Below, piece by piece: positions 40,311-51,158 of a DNA stretch of 64,000 nt; position 1 is the first letter of the stretch; each line of letters starts with the position of its first letter. Position numbers and translations under genes: made by a program. Under the pieces are notes generated by a model. It saw only the letters and a program-made list of their open reading frames with translations, ran no database searches and was not told the origin of the DNA. The stretch is from Chryseobacterium viscerum (GTDB lineage: Bacteria; Bacteroidota; Bacteroidia; Flavobacteriales; Weeksellaceae): NCBI RefSeq assembly GCF_002899945.2, contig NZ_PPEG02000006.1, forward strand, positions 310,001-374,000, given 5' to 3'.

Positions 40311-42224
40311 ATGGAGAATCTAGTATATGCAATAGTACTCTTACCACTTTTAGGGTTTCTTATTAACGGTTTATTCGGGAAAAATCTTCCAAAAATATTG
40401 GTGGGATCTTTGGCTACAGCAATGGTTTTCGGATCTTTCTGTATCGCTGTAAGTCTTTTTATGAATTTCAATTCTGAAAGCCAGCCTGTAATCGTAAAAG
40501 CTTTTGAATGGTTTAGAGTAAATGGTATTCAAATCAATTTTGGATTCCAGATCGATCAGCTTTCTTTAATGATGGTGATGATCATTACGGGTATCGGTTC
40601 ACTGATCCACTTATACTCTATCGGATATATGAGTCATGATAAAGGGTTCTATAAGTTCTTTACTTATCTGAATCTTTTCATCTTCTCTATGTTACTTTTA
40701 GTGATGGGAAGCAACTACCTAATCTTATTCATTGGATGGGAAGGGGTAGGTCTTTGTTCTTACCTGTTGATCGGATTCTGGTATACTAACGAAGAATACG
40801 GTAAAGCAGCAAGAAAAGCTTTCATCATGAACAGAATTGGTGACCTTGCTTTGTTGATCGGTATCTTTATGATTGCCTCTCAGACAAACGCTGTAGATTA
40901 TCTTTCTGTAGCAGAAAATGCTTCAAAATTTGAATTAGACGGAACAGTGATCATCTTTATCACAGCGAGTTTATTCATCGGTGCTACCGGTAAATCTGCT
41001 CAGGTTCCTTTATATACATGGTTACCGGATGCGATGGCCGGGCCTACTCCTGTATCAGCGTTGATCCACGCGGCAACGATGGTTACTGCAGGGATCTATT
41101 TGGTAGTAAGATCAAACTTCTTATTTACTTTAGCACCTACAGTACAGGGAGGAATTTTACTGATAGGATTCCTGACTGCTGCTTTAGCAGGATTCTATGC
41201 ACTTCGTCAGAACGACATCAAAAAAGTATTGGCATACTCTACAGTTTCACAACTTGGATTTATGTTCATTGCCTTAGGTCTTGGAGCATATACAACAGCC
41301 ATGTTCCACGTAATGACACATGCATTCTTCAAGGCTTTATTATTCTTGGGTGCAGGTTCAGTAATCCATGCAATGAGCAACGAACAGGATATGCGTTTCA
41401 TGGGAGGTCTTAAGAAATATATTCCTCTTACCCACGCTACATTCCTGATCGGAACATTAGCCATCTCAGGGTTCCCTTTATTATCAGGGATGATCTCTAA
41501 AGACGAAATTTTAGTAGCAGCTTTCGCTAAAAATCCAATCTATTGGGTAATCTTGTTTGTATTAGCGGCAATGACTGCAACCTATATGTTCAGACTATAC
41601 TATCTGACATTCCATGGAGAATTCAGAGGTACTGAAGAACAAAAACACCACTTACACGAAAGTCCATCAAATATGACATTACCATTGATCGTATTGGCTA
41701 TTCTTTCTGTAATCGGAGGTTTTATCAACCTGCCACACTTCATCGGGCACGGGCACTATGCCAAACTGATGGAATGGTTAAAGCCTGTTCTTACGGAACA
41801 AAGCTACAGCCAGATGGAAGCTACTCTTTCCGGAGTACCTTTCAATACTGAAATGATCTTATTAGCAGCTACAGTGCTTATGTTCTTTACCGTATGGTTC
41901 ATCGTTAGAAATACTTATGTAAGTAAGAAAAAGATGGCTATCGCAGAAGAGAACTACACCGGATGGGAAAAGCTTTCTGCTAAGAAATTATATATTGACG
42001 AACTTTACAACGCATTGATTGTAAAAACTGTTGAAGGATTAGGACGCGGAGGAAAAATGTTTGATAAGGGTATCTTAGACCGTTTTGTAAACTTTGTAGG
42101 TGATGGTGCTGAAGACAGCGGTAAAGCTATGAAGCGTGTACAGAACGGAAATGTAGAGACATATATCCTTATCATGTCTTTAGCGGTGGGAATTATATTA
42201 ATTGTTAACTTTTTATTACAATAA
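40311..42224 (+). CDS. nuoL: NADH-quinone oxidoreductase subunit L
   Basis: 637 residues, distal antiporter-like subunit. Conserved FIGWEGVGLCSYLLIGFWY (conserved Glu), TGKSAQVPLYTWLPDAMAGPTPVSALIHAATMVTAG in the discontinuous helix region, and a C-terminal extension with a long lateral helix and final anchor. Proton translocation. nuoM follows after 2 nt. Confidence 0.96.
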   Translation: MENLVYAIVLLPLLGFLINGLFGKNLPKILVGSLATAMVFGSFCIAVSLFMNFNSESQPVIVKAFEWFRVNGIQINFGFQIDQLSLMMVMIITGIGSLIHLYSIGYMSHDKGFYKFFTYLNLFIFSMLLLVMGSNYLILFIGWEGVGLCSYLLIGFWYTNEEYGKAARKAFIMNRIGDLALLIGIFMIASQTNAVDYLSVAENASKFELDGTVIIFITASLFIGATGKSAQVPLYTWLPDAMAGPTPVSALIHAATMVTAGIYLVVRSNFLFTLAPTVQGGILLIGFLTAALAGFYALRQNDIKKVLAYSTVSQLGFMFIALGLGAYTTAMFHVMTHAFFKALLFLGAGSVIHAMSNEQDMRFMGGLKKYIPLTHATFLIGTLAISGFPLLSGMISKDEILVAAFAKNPIYWVILFVLAAMTATYMFRLYYLTFHGEFRGTEEQKHHLHESPSNMTLPLIVLAILSVIGGFINLPHFIGHGHYAKLMEWLKPVLTEQSYSQMEATLSGVPFNTEMILLAATVLMFFTVWFIVRNTYVSKKKMAIAEENYTGWEKLSAKKLYIDELYNALIVKTVEGLGRGGKMFDKGILDRFVNFVGDGAEDSGKAMKRVQNGNVETYILIMSLAVGIILIVNFLLQ

Positions 42225-42226
42225 TA

Positions 42227-43720
42227 ATGTCTTGTTTATTATTAACATTATTACTATTACCCCTAGTAGGTTCGGGATTAGTTTTTGCATGGAAGAGTAA
42301 TTCCAGCAAATATTTGGCGCTTGGAATTGCATTGATACAAATGCTTGTAACATTCTATATACTTTCGGATTTCGATTTTACTCCGACAGTAGACAGTGTA
42401 TTGCAGCATGAGATCAATTATCCATGGTCACAATTTATGAAGAGCTCTCTTCACTTCGGTATCGATGGAATGAGCATGCTTCTTTTATTATTGACCAATA
42501 TTCTGGCTCCAATCATTATTTTATCTTCTTTCAATGAAAGTGTAAACTACAGAAATACATTCTACGGATTGATTCTGTTGATGCAGTTTGGTCTTATAGG
42601 AGTGTTCACTTCTTTAGACGGATTGTTGTTCTACATTTTCTGGGAAGTAACATTGATTCCAATTTGGTTTATCGCCGGACTTTGGGGACAAGAAAATAAA
42701 AGGTTTGAATTCACTACGAAATTCTTCGTATATACATTCGTTGGATCTTTATTTATGTTAATCGGATTGATCTATGTGTACAACCACTCTGCATCATTCG
42801 CTTTAACGGATCTATACAATGCACAACTGAACGAAACACAGCAGACTGTGGTATTCTGGTTTATCTTCTTTGCATTTGCAGTGAAATTACCTGTATTCCC
42901 TTTCCATACCTGGCAGCCTGATACCTATACCTACTCTCCTACTCAAGGATCGATGTTGTTATCCGGGATCATGCTTAAGATGGCAATCTATGGTGTAATG
43001 CGTTATTTACTACCCATCACTCCTATTCCGATTGCGGGAATTTCAGGACAGATCGTGATCATCCTTGCTATCGTAGGAATTGTTCACGGAGCTTTGATTG
43101 CTATTATCCAGACGGATATGAAGAGAATCATTGCTTATTCATCTTTCTCTCACGTAGGACTGATGGTAGCTGGGATCTTCGCTTCTGCAGTAGTTACTCT
43201 TAGAGGAACTTTCAATGTAGAAGGAGCAGAAGGAGCTTTGGTACAAACTTTCGCTCACGGGATCAACGTTGTAGGATTATTCTACTGTTGTGATATTTTA
43301 TACAAGAGATTTAAATCAAGAGACATCAGACAAATGGGTGGTTTAGCTAAAGTAGCTCCTAAATTTGCTGTATTGTTCTTGATCATTATATTAGGTTCAA
43401 TGGGAGTTCCATTAACTAATGGATTCATCGGGGAATTTATTCTATTAAAGTCTGTATATGATTTTAACGGAACAGCAGCAGTAATTGCTGGTCTTACGAT
43501 AATTCTTTGTGCGGTGTATTTATTGAGATTCTACGGAAAAGCAATGTTCGGAGAAGGAGATGCAGCCGTTTTAAGCACAGCAAAAGATTTATCCGGTGTA
43601 GAATTTTCTGTATTGGCAAGTTTAGCGGTTTTTGTGATTTTACTTGGTATTTTCCCACAACCGATAATCGACATGGTGGGTAGTTCGGTGAAGTTTATCT
43701 ACACAGCAATGGCTAATTAA
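42227..43720 (+). CDS. nuoM: NADH-quinone oxidoreductase subunit M
   Basis: 497 residues, antiporter-like. FYIFWEVTLIPIWFIAGLWG with the essential Glu, and VKLPVFPFHTWQPDTYTYSPTQGSMLLSG. Proton-pumping subunit next to NuoL. A 138-bp heptad gap separates it from nuoN. Confidence 0.96.
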   Translation: MSCLLLTLLLLPLVGSGLVFAWKSNSSKYLALGIALIQMLVTFYILSDFDFTPTVDSVLQHEINYPWSQFMKSSLHFGIDGMSMLLLLLTNILAPIIILSSFNESVNYRNTFYGLILLMQFGLIGVFTSLDGLLFYIFWEVTLIPIWFIAGLWGQENKRFEFTTKFFVYTFVGSLFMLIGLIYVYNHSASFALTDLYNAQLNETQQTVVFWFIFFAFAVKLPVFPFHTWQPDTYTYSPTQGSMLLSGIMLKMAIYGVMRYLLPITPIPIAGISGQIVIILAIVGIVHGALIAIIQTDMKRIIAYSSFSHVGLMVAGIFASAVVTLRGTFNVEGAEGALVQTFAHGINVVGLFYCCDILYKRFKSRDIRQMGGLAKVAPKFAVLFLIIILGSMGVPLTNGFIGEFILLKSVYDFNGTAAVIAGLTIILCAVYLLRFYGKAMFGEGDAAVLSTAKDLSGVEFSVLASLAVFVILLGIFPQPIIDMVGSSVKFIYTAMAN

Positions 43721-43858
43721 GAATTTAAAGATTTAAAAATTAAAAAATTAAGAGATTTAGAAGCGTAAAAGAAGAGGGACAGGAGACTATTGATTCTGGA
43801 ACTTGAAACCTTAAACGTTGAACTTTAAACTTCTGATCTCACATCTCAAATCTATATT
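43721..43858. repeat. Heptad array in the nuoM-nuoN gap
   Basis: Eight consecutive units at 43801-43856, each beginning with A and having T at position 4 in all but none breaking the 7-bp step (ACTTTAA ACTTCTG, ATCTCAA ATCTATA). The left part (43721-43765) is A/T-rich with weaker periodicity of complementary sense (AGATTTA). Confidence 0.72.
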
Positions 43859-45238
43859 ATGAGTGTTTTAATTATTGTTTTCCTAACGGCAGTTATTGCG
43901 TTATTTTCAGGAGTTTTCGAACAAGGAAAATTCGCAAGATACATTGGGATTTTAGGATTAATCATCGCATTGTACGTAAGTTTTATGCCTGAATGTGCGT
44001 TCTTCGACCATTACAAGCATATGTATGAGTACAGTGACAATACGGCGTTATTCACTAAAATTTCCATCGTAACAACATTATTATTATTCTTCCTGGGAGG
44101 TTTTGCATTCAGCAACCACAGAAGCCACCAGTCAGAATTATATGCATTGATGCTATTTGCATTATGTGGAGGGATTATCCTTTTCGGATACCAGAATCTG
44201 GTAACGATGTTCCTGGGTATTGAAATCCTTTCTATTCCATTATATGTAATGGCTGGAGCTAACAAAACTGATCTGAGATCAAATGAAGCTTCTATCAAAT
44301 ATTTCCTAATGGGTGCATTTGCAACAGGTTTCTTACTGTTTGGGATTGCGTTCATCTACGGAAGTGCTGGAAGTTTTGATCTTTATAAGATCCATGATTT
44401 CGGAGTAGCCAACTCAGGGAATGTAATGTTCATCTTAGGAGTATTACTGATTCTTTGTGCATTGGCATTCAAAGTAGCTTTAGCACCTTTCCACATGTGG
44501 AGTCCTGATGTATATGCAGGTTCTCCATCATTGATTACCGCTTTCATGGCAAGTGTGGTAAAGATCTCTGGATTCTTTGCGCTCTTCAGATTGATGACTC
44601 TTGGTTTCGCCGGAGTTACTCATGAATGGATCAATGTTTTAGGCGTATTCTTAATCATTACCTTATTATTGGCAAACGTTATGGGTCTTGCTCAGACGAA
44701 TGCAAAAAGAATGTTAGCTTACTCTTCAGTTTCTCACGCAGGATATATCGGATTGGTATTCTTTGGAATGACAAGCCTTTCTACCTATAACCTTGCCTTT
44801 TACTTATTTGCCTATTCTTTATCTACAGTAGGAGTTTTTATGTGTCTGATCTGGGTAGAGAAATTAAAAAGAGAAACATCTTTTGGAGCATTCAAAGGAT
44901 TGGCAAAAACTGAACCTTTATTAGCAACAGCATCAGCGATCTCTATGCTTTCAATGGCGGGAGTTCCTTTAACAGCTGGGTTTATGGGGAAATTTGCTTT
45001 ATTCTCCCAAGCGATGAACGGTGCTGCTTTCTTAGTACTGGTAGCCGTATTAGGTTCTGCCCTATCTATCGCTTACTATTTAAGACTGATCATTTCAATG
45101 TTCTTCTTTAAAGAATCTACATTCAAGTCATCAGAAAAAGTAACGCTTACTTACAACATTGTTGCGGTAGTTATCATTGCAGCAATTATCATTCTGGGAA
45201 TCTTCCCTGACCTTTTTGCAAGAATGTTCGGATTGTAA
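43859..45238 (+). CDS. nuoN: NADH-quinone oxidoreductase subunit N
   Basis: 459 residues, antiporter-like. FLGIEILSIPLYVMAG with the conserved Glu, and FKVALAPFHMWSPDVYAGSP. Last gene of the operon, followed by a strong terminator 22 bp after the stop. Confidence 0.96.
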   Translation: MSVLIIVFLTAVIALFSGVFEQGKFARYIGILGLIIALYVSFMPECAFFDHYKHMYEYSDNTALFTKISIVTTLLLFFLGGFAFSNHRSHQSELYALMLFALCGGIILFGYQNLVTMFLGIEILSIPLYVMAGANKTDLRSNEASIKYFLMGAFATGFLLFGIAFIYGSAGSFDLYKIHDFGVANSGNVMFILGVLLILCALAFKVALAPFHMWSPDVYAGSPSLITAFMASVVKISGFFALFRLMTLGFAGVTHEWINVLGVFLIITLLLANVMGLAQTNAKRMLAYSSVSHAGYIGLVFFGMTSLSTYNLAFYLFAYSLSTVGVFMCLIWVEKLKRETSFGAFKGLAKTEPLLATASAISMLSMAGVPLTAGFMGKFALFSQAMNGAAFLVLVAVLGSALSIAYYLRLIISMFFFKESTFKSSEKVTLTYNIVAVVIIAAIIILGIFPDLFARMFGL

Positions 45239-45260
45239 GATCTGAACTTTAAGATAATAA

Positions 45261-45289
45261 AAAGCACAACTTTCCAGTTGTGCTTTTTT
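45261..45289 (+). terminator. Rho-independent terminator of the nuo operon
   Basis: Perfect 11-bp arms AAAGCACAACT and AGTTGTGCTTT with loop TTCC and a run of T. Confidence 0.9.
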
Positions 45290-45385
45290 ATTGTAAACAG
45301 GGGGTCATATATGGATAAAAACAAAAGCTTATATTTGAAAAAACAAAACCACGAAACTCCGCATATATTTAACTTTTGTCTCTGT

Positions 45386-45393
45386 TAAATTTG
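45386..45393 (+). promoter_or_regulatory. -7 box TAAATTTG before the S41 protease gene
   Basis: Exact TAnnTTTG, 24 bp before the ATG at 45418. Confidence 0.4.
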
Positions 45394-45417
45394 TACACCA
45401 CCCTCTTTTAATTGAAT

Positions 45418-47472
45418 ATGAAAAACATTTTCTACCTCATATTTTTTACGCTGCTATCCATCTCTTGCCACTCTCAAAATAGTAAAGATTATAATTTCGG
45501 GTTTGAATCAAAAACAGGAAATAATCTATTACCTGATGGCTGGTTCAGCTGGGGAAACAACAAGGTAAAAATAGAATCAACCCAATCTCATTCAGGGAAA
45601 AAATCGGTAAGTCTTCAATCTGATACGGCAGACCGTACAGGAGGCATTGCCTATATTCTTATCAACAGTTACCGGGGAAAAGAAATAACAATGGAAGGTT
45701 ATATAAAAACAGAAAATGTGGAAAATTCCGCAGGCTTGTTTATAACTTTTGAAGATCAACAGGAAATTCAAATTGAATCAAAAGATATCAAAACCGAAAA
45801 CCTCAACGGAACTACAGATTGGAAAAAATACACGATTACCGTTAATATACCTGAAGCCTCCAATAAAATTATGATGGGTGGATTTTTGAAAGGAAAAGAA
45901 AAAGTCTTGTTTGATCAATTTAAACTTTATATAGACGGAAAAAATATTGAAGAACTTTCACCTCAAGACTTATCCCAATCTCCCGATGAATTCTTTCTCG
46001 ATTCTCAATTCAGGATGAACGGACTCAATAAAAAACAAATCGATAACCTATATCAGCTGGGAAAAACGTGGGGATATCTGAAGTATCACAGCCCGGAAAA
46101 TTCAAAAGGAAATCTCAATTGGGATTATGAGCTATTCCGTTTTTTACCCAATATAAATTCTAAAAACTTTGATTACTTATTATACAGCTGGTGCAAATCT
46201 TTCAGTACTGCCCTAAAAACAGATATCAAAGAAAATTATTATATTGATTGGGTTCCCAATGAAGGAAATCCGATATTTAAAAATGAAGAATCCTATCTAC
46301 GGATGAAATGGGACGATGACGGGATGAAACTTCTTGCATTATTCCGTTACTGGAATAGCATCAATTATTTTTTCCCTTATAAAGACCTCATAGGAAAAAA
46401 CTGGGATCTCGTTTTGAAAGATTACATTCCGAAAATAGTTCATACCGATGATGAACTCAGTTACAAACTGGTATTACTGGAACTTACTAAAGAGATCAAT
46501 GATACCCATGCCGGCATTTACGATTTCGGAAGTATTATTGATGAATTTTACGGCATCAATGAAGCCCCTTTGAAAACCCGATTTATCGGTGATCAGCTGG
46601 TCATCACAGACATCAGTAAACAAAATACAGCGTCGGGATTTGCCGTCGGAGATATTATAACAGAGATCAATCATAAAAAAGTAAATGATCTTCTGGCTGA
46701 AAAAGCAAAATATATACCTGCTTCCAACAAAGCAGCGCTTCTCAGAGATATCAGCAGTATCATTCTCAAAACAAATGAAAATGATATCGTCATAACCCTA
46801 CAACACAATAATGGAAAATTGTCGGATATCAGTTTACAAACAATTCCCGGTCAGGATCTAATCCTGGAAAAAAGTATTCCGACACACAAAGAATTGGATC
46901 ATAATATCGGGTATATCTATCCTGCTGTCATCACAAAAGAGGAAATTCATACGGTGATGAAAAAATTCATGAATAAAAAAGGAATTATCATTGATCTCCG
47001 ATGTTATCCTAAAGAGTTTTCAACCTCCATCCTTTCTGATTATTTTTTTCCTACCTCCAAAGAATTTGCTCAATTTAAAACAACATCATTACAACATCCC
47101 GGAAAATTTGAGGTGAGTGGAAATGCAAAAATTGGGAAAACAAACCGTAATTATTACAAAGGTAAAGTAGCCATTCTAGTGGATGAAACGACGCAAAGCG
47201 CTTCAGAATTCATTGTGATGGCCTTACGCACAGTTCCCCAATCTGTCGTGATAGGTTCTCAAACAGCAGGTGCAGACGGAGATGTTTCCAAAATACTTCT
47301 TCCTGGCGGAGTAAGCACTTCAATAAGTGGACTAGGAGTATATTACCCCAATGGAAAAGGAACCCAAAGAACAGGTATTTCTATTGATATTCAGGTCAAA
47401 CAGAACTTACAATCCATACGAAATGGTGAGGATCCTCTAATTGAAAAAGCAATAGAATTTATTAATCAATAA
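45418..47472 (+). CDS. S41 family (C-terminal processing-type) peptidase
   Basis: 684 residues from the ATG at 45418; an in-frame TTG two codons before is less likely. Signal peptide with a possible lipobox (LLSISC). A carbohydrate-binding-like beta domain (about 25-180), a helical segment, a PDZ-like part (about 385-470, FAVGDIITEINHKKV), and the S41 core with GIIIDLRCYP and the nucleophile in TQSASEF, then GSQTAGADGD. Likely periplasmic or surface Ser protease. Monocistronic. Confidence 0.85.
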   Translation: MKNIFYLIFFTLLSISCHSQNSKDYNFGFESKTGNNLLPDGWFSWGNNKVKIESTQSHSGKKSVSLQSDTADRTGGIAYILINSYRGKEITMEGYIKTENVENSAGLFITFEDQQEIQIESKDIKTENLNGTTDWKKYTITVNIPEASNKIMMGGFLKGKEKVLFDQFKLYIDGKNIEELSPQDLSQSPDEFFLDSQFRMNGLNKKQIDNLYQLGKTWGYLKYHSPENSKGNLNWDYELFRFLPNINSKNFDYLLYSWCKSFSTALKTDIKENYYIDWVPNEGNPIFKNEESYLRMKWDDDGMKLLALFRYWNSINYFFPYKDLIGKNWDLVLKDYIPKIVHTDDELSYKLVLLELTKEINDTHAGIYDFGSIIDEFYGINEAPLKTRFIGDQLVITDISKQNTASGFAVGDIITEINHKKVNDLLAEKAKYIPASNKAALLRDISSIILKTNENDIVITLQHNNGKLSDISLQTIPGQDLILEKSIPTHKELDHNIGYIYPAVITKEEIHTVMKKFMNKKGIIIDLRCYPKEFSTSILSDYFFPTSKEFAQFKTTSLQHPGKFEVSGNAKIGKTNRNYYKGKVAILVDETTQSASEFIVMALRTVPQSVVIGSQTAGADGDVSKILLPGGVSTSISGLGVYYPNGKGTQRTGISIDIQVKQNLQSIRNGEDPLIEKAIEFINQ

Positions 47473-47622
47473 CCCAGTAATCTGTCTTTCCAAAAAACAG
47501 CAAAGAATTACAAAATACATTGCAATCTTTTTGAAAGTATCTGTAAATTATGTACAATAAAATAAAATTTCCATCCTACCCATATTCTGCTTTTTTCATA
47601 ACTTTACTCTAAATTTCAGCTC

Positions 47623-49923
47623 TTGGCTAATCTCTACAAAAAAGACTCTCCTTTTCAGGTTTATATATCATTCAAAAAATATTTGGATGTTCTGGAGCAT
47701 ATCCGATATAACGATAGATTGGAATATAGAGTCAATTATGCAGAATCCCTGATCGAGAGTACCAAAAATTTTAAAGAGCTTCGGGAAGGATTCGAGGATA
47801 CGGCTCTTCTCGAAAAATATGAAGACCTCATCCGATTGCTGCTTGCCGATCTTTTCCCAACCGGTCTTACCAAAAATGAGATCAAAGCGGCAAGTATTCC
47901 TCTTTCTAACATCACATTCAATTATACCGAAAGGTTTAAGGATATTCTTAAAGATGCCGGAAAAGACTTCGAAATAGAACTCAGAAATATTTCAGATAAT
48001 GAATTTTATGTGTTCTGCTGTTGTCTGATTCTTCAGAGCTATTTCAAAAAAGATATTAAAAGCACGATTCCGTTTTATTATGATATCCCCAACAAACAGG
48101 GAATCATGAAACATTATAAGATTACCGTCAACTCAGACTTTACGGAAATCACTCCCACAGAAGATGCCAAGATCCCATCTGATGATATTTTGGAGATGCT
48201 TCTGGAAAACCTGGATGATTTTAAATTGTGGAAAAAATATTTCCCTTCTCAATCATGGATATTGAAAGGATTCACCATCATTTCACTGGTAGACTGCACC
48301 TCTGAAGTTGCACTTTCTGACCTGAAATCAAGCATGATCGAGATTGATCCTGAAGATTTGAATCCTAATGAAAACCTGACTGAAATTTTCAAATCCTATT
48401 TTGATGTCCCGGAACTCAGCTTTGGGCTTATGACCTTCAACAAAAAAGAACAGAAGCTTGATAAACTTCCTATTTACGACAGTCTTCTTACCAATCATAT
48501 TCTTGATTTCTGGATCAACACTTTTGATGAAGAGACCCGTAAGAATACGTTTAATAATTTAAATCATAATTCAAAACCAGTAGTTGTTTCCAATGTAAAC
48601 AAACTCGATGAAAATGTAAAACAGCTTCCTTCCTTTAGTATTTTAAAGGACAATAACGTCAACAGCTTCATGGTAATTCCTATCATGAAAGATGGAGAGC
48701 TCCTTGCAATCATGGAGTTTACCTCTCCTATTGCCGGAAGTTTCAATGGGTTAAAACTTAAAAAACTGGAATTTTTCACGGATATGGTTCTTTTCTCTCT
48801 GAACAGATTCTACTTTGAGAAAAACTACCAGATAGAAGCCATTATCCAACGTGAATATACTACGATCCATGACAGTGTAGTCTGGAAGTTCAGAAATGAA
48901 GCTGAAAAATACTTCACGGCATCACTTGGAAAAAAAATATACACCTTAAAACAGATTTCATTTAAAACCCTTACTCCGCTATTTGGTGTTTCGGATATTC
49001 GTTCTTCTTCGGAAAAGCGATATAACCTGATGCTGCAGGACCTCAATCAGCAGATTGAATGGCTTAACGAGATTTTTCTACTCACCAATTCCGATTCGGA
49101 AAAATTCCTGCTGGCACTGGATATTTTCGAAAATGAACTGAATAATGAGATCAAAGCTGATACAGAACAACGCTTCCAGAGATTATTAAGGGAAGAAATT
49201 CATCCTTTTCTACAGGGAAAACTTGAAGTAAGGACTTCCAGAGAAATAAAGGCAAAGATCAAAGATTATTTTTCACATATCTTTGCTCCAACAGACCTGT
49301 TTTACAACCATCGAAAAAAGCTGGATGACTCTATTACTCTGGTCAATAGAAAGCTTGCTGATATGCTGGATGAAAGCCAGGTAAAAGCGCAGGAAATTTT
49401 CCCCCATTACTATGAAAGATTTAAGTCTGATGGTGTGGAACATAACCTGTATATTGGTCCAACGATTGCTCCCGAGCTTCACTATAACTCAAAAATTGTT
49501 CACAAACTGAGATATTGGCAGCTGAAGACCATCTGTAAAATGGAGCTCGACTTCCAGTCTTTCAAAAAAGATCTTCCTATACAGCTGGATATTGCCTCGC
49601 TGATTTTTGTGTATAATGAAAAAATAGACATCCGTTTCAGAATGGATGAAAAACGCTTCGATGTAGACGGAGCCTACAATTCTTATTACGAGATCATCAA
49701 AAAGCGGCTGGATAAAGCCCATGTCAAAGATTCTTCGGAACGTATCACCGCTCCCGGAAAAATTACCATCGTCTATTTCGGAATGGAAAACCAAAAGGAA
49801 TACCTGGACTACATCTCTAAGCTCCAGAAAAAAGACGTCTTACAGCATGATGTGGAGTTTCTGAAGGTAGAAGATCTTCAGGGAATTACGGGATTGCTGG
49901 CGCTGAGGGTGTCATTGGTATAA
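47623..49923 (+). CDS. GAF-like domain protein, conserved in Bacteroidota
   Basis: 766 residues from a TTG start; the opening ANLYKKDSPFQVYISFKKYLDVLEHI looks like a genuine N-terminus and no ATG is near. A GAF-like segment at about 330-410 (SFMVIPIMKDGELLAIMEFTSP) lies between helical regions; a large C-terminal half has no known domain. Cytosolic, no output domain seen. Members are usually labelled GAF domain-containing with no known role. Confidence 0.7.
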   Translation: MANLYKKDSPFQVYISFKKYLDVLEHIRYNDRLEYRVNYAESLIESTKNFKELREGFEDTALLEKYEDLIRLLLADLFPTGLTKNEIKAASIPLSNITFNYTERFKDILKDAGKDFEIELRNISDNEFYVFCCCLILQSYFKKDIKSTIPFYYDIPNKQGIMKHYKITVNSDFTEITPTEDAKIPSDDILEMLLENLDDFKLWKKYFPSQSWILKGFTIISLVDCTSEVALSDLKSSMIEIDPEDLNPNENLTEIFKSYFDVPELSFGLMTFNKKEQKLDKLPIYDSLLTNHILDFWINTFDEETRKNTFNNLNHNSKPVVVSNVNKLDENVKQLPSFSILKDNNVNSFMVIPIMKDGELLAIMEFTSPIAGSFNGLKLKKLEFFTDMVLFSLNRFYFEKNYQIEAIIQREYTTIHDSVVWKFRNEAEKYFTASLGKKIYTLKQISFKTLTPLFGVSDIRSSSEKRYNLMLQDLNQQIEWLNEIFLLTNSDSEKFLLALDIFENELNNEIKADTEQRFQRLLREEIHPFLQGKLEVRTSREIKAKIKDYFSHIFAPTDLFYNHRKKLDDSITLVNRKLADMLDESQVKAQEIFPHYYERFKSDGVEHNLYIGPTIAPELHYNSKIVHKLRYWQLKTICKMELDFQSFKKDLPIQLDIASLIFVYNEKIDIRFRMDEKRFDVDGAYNSYYEIIKKRLDKAHVKDSSERITAPGKITIVYFGMENQKEYLDYISKLQKKDVLQHDVEFLKVEDLQGITGLLALRVSLV

Positions 49924-49928
49924 AAATT

Positions 49929-49952
49929 AAATCGCAGTATGTTCTGCGATTT
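49929..49952. terminator. Bidirectional terminator between the GAF gene and the YD gene
   Basis: Arms AAATCGCAG and CTGCGATTT with a 6-nt loop, between two convergent stops (49923 and 49965). Confidence 0.7.
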
Positions 49953-49964
49953 CTATCTTATTAC

Positions 49965-51113
49965 TTAATAATATTCAATTTTTCGAATCCACTTATACAA
50001 ATCCTTCCCATCTACATTTTTGACCACTTCTGTCCAGTTTTTTTGCTTATCAAACTTATATTTAAAGTTTACTACTGTTGGTACTATTTCTTTATTCCCT
50101 TTTCCTGTTTTATCTAAATAAAACAATTTGGTTATGTAGTTTCCTCTAAATTCAAATCTTATGTCATTCCAGATATTATCATTGTAATATATTGTTTCTC
50201 TTTGTAACTTTTGATCTTTAGTGTAAGTATAAACAGTCGAGATGATTCTTCCACCATCAATATCTTCTTTTTTTACTTTTTTCCCATTCTCAAATATAAT
50301 GAATGAAGATATTTTTCCGTTTTTGAAACTCGTTTGTTTTATTAAATTTCCTAGCTCATCATATTCGTACTTAAGATGCGCACCCAAAGATGTTTTCTTG
50401 TTGGGATAGTCACTTTTATAATCAAAAAATTTTTCTTCAATTACTTTATATTGATTATTATAAATCTTTACATTGCTTAATTTTTTATGGAAAATAGAAT
50501 CTTGATCTCGGATATAAGCACTATCATTCATCTTTTTCCAAATATCATTTGTAATTACAAAAAGACTATCTGTTCTTGTTAAAATATCAAATTTTGAAAC
50601 AAATAAAGGTTTGGAAAGTTCAAAATTACCTCCATATTTTTCTGCAGTATTTTCACGGTTGTAATAATACTCTCCAAATTTTGGAGTTTTACTATCTTTT
50701 TCATAAAAATAATTATGAGAGGTTTCGGAATACTTATTTTTAGATTTTTTAATAACTAATCTGTTTAAATGATCATACGCATACGTATAATCATCAACAA
50801 TTTCTCCTGATTTATAATACCATGTTTCTTTTACGATGTTCCGATTTCTATCATAATATGTTTCGTTGTTTATATATCTGCAAAAATATGTTTCAAACCA
50901 TGTATCTCTCATACTTTTCCTTAAATTATTGGGAGTCATTTTTGTTGCATGGCCATACTCATTATCACCATTCATAAAAGTATATGGACCTGCATTATTT
51001 AGAAAAATAACTGATTCTTTCACAAACTTGGGTTTTCCCAAAATTGAATCTTTGATAATTTGAGAAGGAGAAAAAGCAGCAAAAAATAGTAAAAGAAAAA
51101 ATAAATATTTCAT
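49965..51113 (-). CDS. Secreted YD-repeat-like protein
   Basis: 382 residues. Signal peptide MKYLFFLLLFFAAFSPSQ, then repeated YD-like strand units (YYDRNRNIVKETWYY, YAYDHLNRLVIKK, YEYDELGNLIKQT, YTYTKDQKLQRETIYY). YD repeats normally bind surfaces or form the shell of RHS proteins, but here there is no RHS core or toxin tip. Last of three leftward genes headed by the polymorphic lipoprotein; could be its immunity or accessory factor, unproven. Confidence 0.65.
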   Translation of the reverse strand: MKYLFFLLLFFAAFSPSQIIKDSILGKPKFVKESVIFLNNAGPYTFMNGDNEYGHATKMTPNNLRKSMRDTWFETYFCRYINNETYYDRNRNIVKETWYYKSGEIVDDYTYAYDHLNRLVIKKSKNKYSETSHNYFYEKDSKTPKFGEYYYNRENTAEKYGGNFELSKPLFVSKFDILTRTDSLFVITNDIWKKMNDSAYIRDQDSIFHKKLSNVKIYNNQYKVIEEKFFDYKSDYPNKKTSLGAHLKYEYDELGNLIKQTSFKNGKISSFIIFENGKKVKKEDIDGGRIISTVYTYTKDQKLQRETIYYNDNIWNDIRFEFRGNYITKLFYLDKTGKGNKEIVPTVVNFKYKFDKQKNWTEVVKNVDGKDLYKWIRKIEYY

Positions 51114-51126
51114 AATAGGTTTTTGG

Positions 51127-51158
51127 AAACAAAACCATCAAGATTGGAGGTTTTGTTT
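51127..51158. terminator. Hairpin between the DUF6705 and YD-repeat genes
   Basis: Arms AAACAAAACC and GGTTTTGTTT with a 12-nt loop, starting at the DUF6705 stop. Little T-run in either direction, so possibly an attenuator or mRNA 3' end. Confidence 0.45.

Noticed and set aside
49965..51113. RHS-type toxin
   Set aside because: Only loose YD-like repeats; no RHS core motif, no variable toxin tip, and the length is far too short.
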